From Aristolochia californica (taxonomy: Eukaryota; Streptophyta; Magnoliopsida; Piperales; Aristolochiaceae), in the NCBI GenBank assembly GCA_029961685.1, contig JARWKL010000001.1:54834062-54898061 (forward strand): a stretch of 64,000 bases of DNA, read 5' to 3'. The first letter of the stretch is position 1; each line of letters begins with the position of its first letter. Below are positions 38,501-49,400 of this stretch, piece after piece. Position numbers and translations under genes: made by a program. A model generated the notes under the pieces. That model made no database searches and was not told where the DNA came from. It was given only the letters and a program-made list of their open reading frames with translations.

Positions 38501-41500
38501 TAGTGTTTAGCAAATCTTGCGAAGGGCAATATAATAAACCGATCTTGTCCATTAATTCGGTCCAAATCTTATGAGCATATTCGCAATGCAAAAGCGTATG
38601 ATCTGCTGTTTCAGGAGATGTGTTGCAAAATGGGCATTCTGGATTGGGAATATTAATGCCTCGTCTTTGCAAAGCGTCAGAAGTTAAAATTTTTTTAAGA
38701 CATACCGTCCAGATGAAAAATTTGATGCGAGGAGGAATCGGGAGCGACCAAGCAAAAGTAACAGGATGTTCTGCGTGAAGAGGATGGTAGGAAATCAAAT
38801 GATGGTACGTTGAGGCTGAAGAGAACATACCTTGTTTGTTGGGTGTCCAGATGAGGATATCGGAAGAATTTTTTAAGGCCACACCAGAAAGTAAATTGAT
38901 CAGGCCAGTTGCTTCAACAGTTTCAGAGTCATTTAATGCCCGTCTGAGATGAAGATTCCACCCACCCGAGGACTGCCAATGGTCAGAAATCATTGAACTT
39001 CGAGATCTTGACAGCTGGAATAAAAGAGGATAACTTTCCTCTAAGGAACTAGTCCCGATCCACCAATCGGACCAGAAAAGAGTACTTTCACCACTTCCAA
39101 TATAGCATTTGACGGCGGCTTTGAAGCAAGGTAAGAGTTTGGCAATTTTCTTCCAAACAGGGGATAACTTGTAAAATCTTCCCCCCTCCGTCCACCAACC
39201 TCTCTCTTTTCCTGATTTACTTGCAACCATTCGGCGCCACAGTAGATTGGGTTGCATGTTGTACTTCCAAACCCACTTTAGTAGCAGAGACTTGTTGGTG
39301 GTAGCAACGTCACGAATCCCGAGGCCCCCCATTACAATTGGTTTACAAACATCAACCCATTTTACAAGATTAACCTTTTTTTCCCCATTTGGCCCATCCC
39401 ATAAAAATCTTCTTTTCAAAAATTCAATTCTATCCCGAATAGAAGCTGGACAATTGTACAAAGATAAGAAATAGGAAGGTATTCCATGAAGGCATGATTT
39501 AATTAGAACCAGTTTACCAGCTTTGGATAAAAATTTTCCTTTCCAAGAAGCCAGACGCTTCTCAAGCCTCTCAACAACCGGAAACCAGGAATTTTTCGAA
39601 GGCAGGAAAGGAGTCAAAGGTAAGCCCAGATATGTACTCGGAATTGATGCTACCTTACAACCCAGATAGTTCGCCATTGAGTTGAGAATAGATGCATCAA
39701 TATTAAAACCAAAGATTGTGGTTTTCTCCCAGCTTATCTTTTGACCAGACGTCAATTCAAAGATATTCAAGATAGCTTTCATGCGTTTTATTTGTCTCAT
39801 GGACCCTTCTCCAAAAAGAATAGAATCATCTGCAAACTGAAGAATGGGGACGTCTTGGATTGGATCAGAAAAAATAGGACTGAGCCAACCCGAACGTTTA
39901 GCAAACCGGATCATAGAGGTAAGGTATTCTCCAATGAGAGTAAAAATAAATGGAGAAAGGGGGTCTCCTTGTCTGATCCCTCTAGAGGATTTGAAGTATC
40001 CTCGGGGTTTCCCATTTACCAAAACAGAATAAGAAGGGGAGGAAATACAACTCCTCATCCAGAATTTCCATCTGGTACCAAAACCCATACGGTCAAAAAG
40101 ATAATCCACCAGTTTCCAGTCAACCCGGTCAAAGGCTTTCTCAAAATCAATTTTCAGAACAAACCTAGGAAGGGAAGATTTTTTGAACGAATGAAGAAGT
40201 TCATGAGCAGTAAGAGAAGAGTCCAGGATGTTTCTGTCTCGGATAAAAGCACTTTGACAAGGATTAATTACCTTGTAAAGGACAGCTTTTAGCCGATTAG
40301 CCAACAGACGACCAATAATTTTATATGAACTGGAAATGAGACTGATGGGCCGGAAATCTTTAGGCTCCTCTGAATTTGTTTTTTTAGGAATAAGCGCAAT
40401 AAAAGATGCACCAATTCCAGAGTGAGTAATTCCCACTTGGTGAAAATTGTGAACGAAGGCACATACATCATTTTTTAACAGATCCCAAAAACAGTGAAAA
40501 AACTCACCATTAAAGCCATCTGGTCCGGGGGCTTTATCTTTAGGAAGGCCCAGCACAGCCCGTTCAATTTCTTCTGAGGAGAATGGTTTTTCAAGATCAA
40601 TTGCGTCTTCAGTTGAGATGCGCTCGAAATTGAGCTGATGGATTTTTGGTCTTCTGAAACAAACTTCTGAATATAGCTCTGAGAAATACTTCACCAAAAG
40701 GTTAGAAATGGAGGCACTATCCGTTACCACTTGGTCTCCGTTACAGAGAGCAGTGATACGGTTAGTCCTCCTCCTGGCCGAGGCGATGGAATGAAAAAAC
40801 TTTGTGTTTCCATCACCCTCAGCCATCCAACGAAATCTTGAACGTTGTTTCCAACGGACAGAATCAGAATGAAGAAATGTACGGTATTCAGCATTTAATT
40901 TATTTCTAAGCAAAAATTCAGTAGGAGAGATTAACCTTTGTTCCTCCAGTAGATCCAGCTCAGAAATGCGGCGGCGAATCGAATCTTTCTGGGAAGCAGC
41001 AGAAACACGGTGATTTTTATCCCACATTCTGATCTTTGCTTTGAGGGCTTTCAGTTTCCGAGGGAGGGCCGAGCCCGGGTTCGGATGATTTTCCAATTCG
41101 AGCCACCAAGATTTCAAAGAAGGGATGAAAGCCGAGGTTAATAACCAGGCATTCTCAAACCGAAAGGGAGATTTTTCCCACGCAAGAGGCCGGGAATTGA
41201 GTTGGATAGGCCAATGGTCAGATCCAATTTTGTTTAGGACTTGGCCAGAGGTGTTGGGAAAAAGAAGGTTCCATTCTATATTTGAAAAAAATCTGTCCAA
41301 TTTAGACAAAATGGGGGGGTTCTGACAATTTGACCAGGTGAATTTTTTCCCCGAAAGAGGAATCTCGGAGAGAGCAACACTATTGATAAAGTCAGAAAAG
41401 GCTCTCATGGTTGATGAGGTTCGGGAAGCAGGAGGACATTTGTCAGAGCAAGATAATGTCGCATTGAAGTCTCCTCCAATGAGCCAAGGGAGGTCCCACA

Positions 41501-43441
41501 ATTGGACAAGCTGAAAGATTTCCTCCCAGAAAGATGCTCGGTCACGGTACCGAGTAGGCCCATATATGCCAGCAAGAGCCCAACAAGTACCGAGGTTTTG
41601 ATCCCGGAGCTGGATATCTATTGAGTATCGCCCCGGAAGGACGGAAATAGCATCAAAAGCAATTGGATCCCAGATGACAATAATGCCCCCAGAATGGCCA
41701 ATTGCAGCTACATGTGCCCACGCTGGGTTGGAGTCATACCATATATTACACACAATTGAATAATCAAAAGACTGTATCTTCGTTTCAAGAAGTATAGCTA
41801 TTTTTGGTTTAACATCAAAAAGCGCTGCTCTGACGAGAGCATGCTTGGCCAGAGAGCCGAGACCTCTTACATTCCATGATAGAACGATCATGGGGAACGG
41901 TGGGAGTTGATGTTTCGCTCCACGGCTCCAGCTTCAGTGTATCCCGCACAAAATATGTTGGCAAGCTCCGTCATTTCTGAAAATTCTTCTCGAGGAAAGG
42001 ATTGTTCCTGTTCCAGCAGGAATAGGAGGAGCTCATCGCGCGGATTGGGAGTGAAGGCCTTGGCTAGGGTAGATTCAGAGGTTATAGTTGGGGAGAGGTC
42101 GGACCAAATTGGAGGGATTCCATAGGGGAAAGCAGGGGGGAGATCGTACCAATCATGGGGAAATTCCATTGGAAGGACATGAGGGGAATTTGGAGGGGGG
42201 GAAGGTGGGGGGGTAGTGTCTTTGATTTTATCTTTGTCCTTGTTTGTCTCGGAAGGTGTGGGGTTACCGAGTTTGGCTTTAGTTTTCCCTGCTTCTTTTT
42301 TCCTGGAGTAGGTATATCGGAAAGGGGTGGTGGCAATTTGTTTTTCAGTATTGGTGTGGAAGGGAGGGGTGAAGGTTTTGGGGTTTGAGTTTTCCATGGT
42401 GTCGGAGTGGGGGTAAATAATACGAAGGGGGGTGGGGCAGAGGATAGTGGGAGAGTGAATATATAAGGGGGAAGGGGAGTGAGAGGGGGGTTCGAAATCC
42501 CAAGTGGATTCATTAGAGAAGAGGGATGGCCTTAACGGGGCTCGAGGGGTGGCCGTATAAGGGGAGATTTGAGTCAGAGAGGGAGGGTTTGATGGGACGG
42601 CGAGAGGAGTTGGTTGCTGGGATGGATGGGATGGGTGATGAGGAAGGTTTGAGGTCGGGGGGGTCGCAGAGGGAGATCCTCGATAACGAGCCGAGAATGT
42701 GGGTGGAAGTGGGGGGGAAAGGGGATTTATCGAGTTAGAGAAGCTGCGGGACGGGGATGACAAGTGAGGGGTGCAGCTTCGGGAAAAGGAAGATTTAGGC
42801 GGCGGAGGGAAGGAGAGGGATTTAAAAGTGAAAGGACGGGAGGGTGGCGTGATTTGGACTGAGGAATTGGCGTACGGTAGGCTTCGGGAAGAGGAAGATT
42901 TGGGTGGCGGAGGGGATGGGAGGGATTTAAAGATGGAAAGATGGGTACTGCTTCGGGAAATGAAAAGCGGCGGAGGTGAAAAAGTTGATGTAGAAAGGGA
43001 AGGGCGGGGCGTGATGTCGACTGAAGGGTGTTGGAGGTTGATGTATGGCAGGCGAGTTCGGGACTCGAGGTGTGGCGTTGGGGAAAGGGTTGATGGTGGC
43101 GTGATTTGGACTGAGGGATTGGCGTACGGTAGGCTTCGGGAAGAGGAAGATTTGGGTGGCGGAGGGGATGGGAGGGATTTAAAGATGGAAAGATGGGTAC
43201 TGCTTCGGGAAATGAAAAGCGGCAGAGGTGAAAAGGTTGATGTAGAAAGGGAAGGACGGGGCGTGATGTGGACTGAAGGGTGTTGGAGGTTGATGTATGG
43301 CAGGCGGGTTCGGGACTCGAGGTGCGGCGTTGGGGAAAGGGTTGATGTAGAAAGGACATGACGGGGCGACGGCGTGATGTGGGCTGAGGCGCTTTGGAAG
43401 TTGTAGAGGTCGACGGCTGTGGATTTGATGGTTGAAAAGGT

Positions 43442-43481
<40 letters not shown>

Positions 43482-46400
43482 TGTAAGAGTATGGTGCGGG
43501 GCTCGAGGTTGAGAAGGTGATGATGGATTTTGGTAAATGGAGAGGTAGGTATGTGGGGGAAAGTGTTTTTTGTTTCGAGGCGGGTTAGAGTTTGACAGTG
43601 ATGGATGTGAACAAAGGGAAGTAATAATCCCCTTGTCCGGATGTGTCTGCACATCGGTTTGAAAGATCCTATCAGCTTTTGGATTTGGGGAATGGTGTAT
43701 TGCAGGTGTTTTGGAATTGGGGATTGGCACTGTTGCCAAGGGCGATTTCAGAGATGAGATTTTGTCTGCGGATGCACTTATGTGGATAGGATCTTTTTCG
43801 GCGGGGGCAGTGAAAGGGTTACTGTGAACTGGTGTTGATTGGATTGTTTCGGGATATGGGGATTGATGTTGTGTGGTTGGATTTTTTTTTTGTTTTTGTT
43901 TTTTCGGAACCCATGTCCAATTGAACTCCGAGTGCGGCTTCCGAGTCAGTAACTGACGGATCTGCTGAGTCTGGGTTGTGTTTCGTGAGGTTTCTTCCGA
44001 GTTGGCTGCCGGAAGGGTTTCCAGATCTCCGAATTCCATGGAGACCCAGATCATGGTTTTTCCGCAGGAGATATGAAAAAATTGTAAACCACTTACCGGT
44101 GATTTTGGCCGGATGAAAATTTTTTCTCTGTGAAGCTGCGTTGGCTGGCTTTCGGCCCAAATAACCTCTCCGAATTCTTTTGTGAGGCATTCCAGAGTAT
44201 GCCGGCATCGGATTTCCACCAGAAGACCTTTGACGATCACCCATTGCCCCGAGATGGGGGTTGTGAGTTCTGGGCTCCAATTGGTCATGTGGAGGATCGT
44301 TGAAATAGTCTCTGCCTTTAGTGAATGAAGTCTCTTGCGGTCCTCCTCCGAATGGCAGTTGATGATCCAGCTCCTCTTATGAGCTTTGATGATGGCTGTG
44401 AACGTGATATTTCGTTTTTGCAGCCATTCTTGGAGTTGTCTTCTGGTGAAAAAATTTTCCGGGTTTTCCAAGAGGACTGCCAGGGACATTTTGCGCTTGC
44501 CCTCAGTTTCAATGTGGGCTGGCAGGGATATAAAGAATTGTTTTTTCTGGGGTGAAAATTGGGGGAGTGGTGTTGATGGTGGTATTGGATAATTGGTTTT
44601 GCAGGTCGGAGTCTTCTCTAGTGGAGGATCCGGTGGGAGCGACAGAGTTGTCTGGTGTGAAGCGCTAGGTTGTGAGTGGATTTTTGGTGGGGTGGCTAGC
44701 TGCTGAAGAATTTGATCAAATCGTTTCCAACCCATTCCAGAAGTGGAGGGCTGTGGGAGGAAAATCATACCCATTATCATTTGTCCACGTCTTTGGTGGA
44801 TGACGCAATGAAGAAGGCCTCCATGATACTGGCTGTGAACTTGGAATTCCAGATCGCCAGTGAGGAGTGATCTGCTGTATTTTCTTCCCATGTTTCCTAC
44901 TTGGACTTTCCTAAAAATGTCTAGGAAAAATCTGACTGCGGAGATCGGGAGGGAGATGTATGATTTCTTTTTCCCTTCTTGCGCATGAATCTGGATGGCC
45001 TCCCCACTCTTCTCCTTTCTCTTTTGAAAAGTCAGCTTTGCTTTTCCATTCCGGAATTCGTATATGGTCGGATCCTCCACAAGGATCCTTCGGCGTGAGG
45101 ATTTCGAGATTACAGTTTGCCATCTCTCGCCTGAACTATCTTCAGATTCAATAACTTCCTTTTCCCTCTTTTCTTCTTCTTCCGGTTGTTTACCTCTTCG
45201 TTGCTGCTGCTGCCGGTGCTGCTTCCCCAGACTGGTTCGATCTTCGCCTCTTCCTGGATGCTGTCCTACTAGAGGTGCCGGATCAGAGAGAGTGGTCGTT
45301 GAATGGGAGTTACTTCGTTCCCCAGATGGTTGGTGGGAGGAAATTACTCCTTGACCGACCTCTCGTCCAGCCATCTCACTGAAAAGAAAAGAGAGGACTT
45401 GACTGCACAAACTTCTAATTGTAAAACGATTAGAGATAGAGAAAGTATTTCTTGTTTCAGTCACTGCTTCTGGATTGAACACTCCACTCCAAAATTCCTA
45501 TAAATCTCCGGGCCTATCTTGATTGAGGGAGACTCCAAAAGTGGTGATTTGTTGGTGTGAGAATGCCTCTGCACCTCCGTGGCGACATTGGGATACCTTT
45601 TTTGAAATTTTGGATTTTGTCAATCTTTGTGACTGTTTTTGGTCTCTCATTCCTAGATCAGCAAATTCTGTGGTTGATGTTTTAGCCAAGCAAGGAACTT
45701 CCTTGCAATCTCTTGTTGTTAGGAGTTAGCTCCTCCTCTTTGCTCTCTTAATAAAATCACATTTCATGAAAAAAAAAGTACAACTTACATAACCAAAGAC
45801 TATTCTACCCCTCAATCACTAACTTACAATAACTAATCTATGTGATGTGACCGAACTACCCCTGGACGAGTAAACAAACAAATAGAAAGCTTAGTTACAT
45901 ATGTACCCTTGCACCTTACTATCTTTCATCAAAAGTAAAAGAGAAAAGTAGTAATTCATGTTGAGTCCTCTAGTTGAGATCTTTACTCTGTTGGTTGTGA
46001 CCTGCTAATACTTAAGAAGCAAGTTTCATGTATTTCTACTGGGTTCTCTATCATGTGAAGCTTAACACTTTTATGTTTTTAAATTGACTCTGTTGATTAT
46101 TTTAATTGTCTATCAGTGGGAATGGAGGTGTCGGGCAAAGCTTGTTGTACGTGGATCATCATGTAATCCATTAGTTGGTCTGTATCAAGAGGGTACACAT
46201 AATGTTGTGAATATTCCTCATTGCAGAGGTTGGTGAAATATCTCTTCTTTTCCTCTTTCTCCCTCAACAAAGTGATATAACTTTCTTCTGTTCAGCCCTA
46301 AATGTTCCCTTCCTGCCTTTCTGTTTATATCCTGTTAAATGCTTTTGATTTCTTTGTAGCTCATCATCCAAACATCAATGCAGCTGTTGAACTCCTTAAA

Positions 46401-49400
46401 CGAGGTTTGTCTTTGTTGTGGTTATTACATATTTGCTTAAAAACGAGGTTTGTCTTCTTTGTGTTTGTTGCATATTTGCTTAAAAAGGAGGTTTGTCTTC
46501 TTTGTGGTTGTTACATATTTGTTTAACTGTTGCTCTGGCCAACTTTGCCTATACACTCAGGTATCACTTTGTTTGATGTTCTGCCCTATGATGAAGATAT
46601 GGGAACAGGGGAGCTGCGTTATGTGCAGGTCAGCAGTTATTTTCCTGTGTTAAGTACACCTTTTTTGTTGGAAGTAGTTTCCTGTGTGGTTAAAAAAGGT
46701 ATGGTGTTCGAGAATAATTGGGTGGTTTAGGTAGAGGAGAGGGAGAAAAAGAAAACAGAAATAAGAGAGAAGAGAGGAAGAAGATAGTGTGTACTGCAGA
46801 AGAGAAAAGAGGCATGATATGGATCACTTGTAACTTCTTTCACAGGTTTCTAGAATCTCCAAATTTATGTGGTTAGTGGACGAGTGTCTCAGGGCATAAG
46901 CAGAATAGTTTTTATCCTCTTGGAAAATGGGTGGATTCCCTTCTTCTATTTAGGTGCCATATTTGCTCTGAGGGCACTAATGGGAAAATCATGCATATTT
47001 TTTAATTCAGAGAAAACTTACTAATTGTGCATTATGGTAGATAACTCTTTAGGCTTTAAGAATTCAAAGAATTGCATGCATAGGCTGATATCACATTGTT
47101 TTCTTTTGTAAATATTGAGAAAACTTACTAATTGTGCATTATGGTAGATAACTCTTTACTTTAGGCTTTAAGAATTTAAAGAACTGCGCGTGTGAGCTGA
47201 TATCACATTGTTTTCTTTTGTAAATAACGAGAAACTCATGATGTTGAGAAAGCTGGAAGTTTGGAAAACCGGCGGAGTTTCTGATCTCTGTGTCATGTGT
47301 TGTCTTCATGATTAAATAGTACTGAAGTTAACTCTCTCTCTCTCTCTTGTAATTTTTGTTAAGTTTTAAGGAGGAAGCATGGAAGAGAAAGAGAAGAAGA
47401 GAAAACGTGCAAAGGAGAGGTGGGAAAAGAGAAAACCAAGAAAGCACGTGTAGATTGATATGTGAGGGAAAATATGAGAGAGGTGTTATACTCTCTTACA
47501 CCCATGTCCTTTTATAAAGGAATACGACCTGAATCCTACTAAAAATAAGCTTTCCCAAAGTTCTAATTACACCTAAATTATAACTTGTTAAACTAAGCAT
47601 AAAGAGACAAAACATAACTAGGAGACATCTTCCTTTATTCTAGTTGTTTCCTTTGTACTTGCTTCTCTTGTGAGACTTTTCTTGCATGAGATTCACCTTG
47701 GACTCAATGAAACTTGTGAGATATGCTTTGCATGAAACTCATCTTAGACTCTTTGATGTGGTTTCTTCAATACTCCCCCTTAAGCTGGACTTTGTAACTG
47801 TAGTTTGCGAACAATCTTGGTCATGAAACTTGTGTGGCTGAAAAAGAAAAATTGTGGTTGTCTTGATTCATCTTGTTCTTGTGCACATCTTGCTTGTAAT
47901 CTTCATCTTGTTCTTTCTTTCACTTGGATATTCTGGTCACATAAAATTTGATTATTATAACAAGTGGAATTCTTAATTGTCGGTTACCGCTTTCTTGTAC
48001 TTCTTTTATTTCTTCCCCTTTAAGCTGGGGATTTTTTCGTTCTTTGGCAAGAGATCCAGCTTGTAAAAAATAGTGGTGAGAAAAAAAAAAACCCTAGCCC
48101 AATGACAAAACTCCAACTACAGTTTGAAATGGTAGCTCAAATTTAAAGGTTGTCTACCACCACTTCCCTCCCAGCGGATGGCATCCCCCCCAGGCAGCTT
48201 TATAGCTGGCACGGGACCTATTCTCGTTGACCCCCTGGCTTTCTCTCCCACTTATCAGACACATCACTCACCCCAGTCCCCCCAAAAAAATACCCTTGGC
48301 CCAGATTTGGATGCCATCCATCCCTTCGTCTTAATTCCCCCCCCCCCCCCCCCCCCCCCCCCGCATTGAAACCCCCACACTCCACAAACTTCCCCCCAGA
48401 TAATGGAATCCCTCCCTCGTTCACCCTCCGAAAATTACCTCTACAACGCAGAGTCCGGAACTAGTGAGTGTGCTCCCCGTGCCCACGGGAAAAAACAATT
48501 CTCCCCCTTCCGTTGTCACCTATCAACGCCGAGCTAGAGGTTAGCAGAGTTAGCTTCTACAGGGAGGACCCAGTGCCACCACTCAATACCCCTGCAACCC
48601 AGAGACGGGAGATTTCATCATTCCAGAACCGGGTGAATGAGCTCAAAAGTTAGTGGCAACTCTCTAGTCAGAACAACACAAATACAACCTAGAAACCTGG
48701 GCCCAGATAGTGGAACTTGCCAAGGTGATGGGCATCGTCTTCATGGAGCCTCTCACCGGAGATAACCACCCATCTGAAAAGTCAAAGAAGATGAATAATG
48801 ATCAATGATTATTCTCTTCTGAAATGTTCGTGGAATTGGGTCCTTGCGTCTCCACGCCTCCATTCAAGACCTCCTTGCCTCTCTACCAAGGCAAATGTTG
48901 TTGTTCTCGAAAAAACCAAGGCGACTTCTCTTTCCCTTGTATACATCCGCGAGTTGTGGCACCTAAAGGAGCCCGACTGGGCTTCAGTGGATGCAGTGGG
49001 ATTGGTTGGCGGTATCCTACCGATGTGGGACACCAGTACTATTGAAGTGCTTGATCGTTGCTGTGGCTCTTACTCCCTTGGCATCAAGCTACGAGACAAA
49101 TGTTCGGGGAACATTTGGTGCCTAGTTGGTGTCTATGGCCCTACCAGACACCATGAGTGCCACCTCTGTTGGGAGGATCTATTGAGGACTTGTCAGATGT
49201 GGCCTATTCCTTTGATGCTTGTGGGCGACTTCAATGTTACTTGCTTCTGCCATGAGAAATCCCTACCATCCTGGAGAATCACAACCTCCATGAGGCTATT
49301 TGCTGACTTTATTGGCAACCGAGACTTGGGATGAGATTACCCTATCTAGGAAGACCTTCACTTGGTCAAATGGCACGCAACCCCTTGTCCTCTCAAAGCT

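Larger units (their letters stand above)
37724..45505 (-). mobile_element. LINE 2: near full-length L1-type LINE with intact ORF2
   Basis: A minus-strand element of about 7.8 kb with a short poly(A) tail (T run 37722-37732) is flanked by a perfect 15-bp TSD CTCCGGGCCTATCTT (37709-37723 and 45506-45520). The TSD lies inside the RNase H gene of LINE 1. It carries ORF1 (45374 or 45482 down to 41888, with one frame change at an A37 tract) and uninterrupted ORF2 (41891-37782). The identical TSD and open ORF2 mark it as the youngest large insertion here and possibly still mobile. The 5' end is only about 130 bp from the preferred ORF1 start, so slight 5' truncation is possible. Confidence 0.92.
35897..45775 (+). 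mobile_element. LINE 1: 5'-truncated L1-type LINE interrupted by LINE 2
   Basis: It starts inside the reverse transcriptase at QYADDTLIF (about 35915) and runs through TYLGLPLF, GGLGIR, the zinc-binding CPLCHATEETVSHLL and RNase H LKLNFD (37555). After LINE 2 it ends with PPWRHWDTFFEI and PRSANSVVDVLAKQGTSLQS, AATAAA and poly(A). Flanks AAGTACGACTTA (35885-35896) and AAGTACAACTTA (45776-45787) are a 12-bp TSD with one mismatch. Several stops and frameshifts are present. Own length is about 2.1 kb; the rest is LINE 2. Confidence 0.85.

Noticed and set aside
39741..40292. 183-codon plus-strand frame
   Set aside because: Antisense shadow of the conserved reverse transcriptase in LINE 2 ORF2.
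42771..43361. 196-codon plus-strand frame, Gly/Glu/Arg-rich
   Set aside because: Antisense shadow of the Pro/Ser-rich duplicated part of LINE 2 ORF1.
48178..48369. Short proline-rich frame across the poly(C) run
   Set aside because: Part of the truncated ORF1 of LINE 3, kept open by a homopolymer; not a separate gene.
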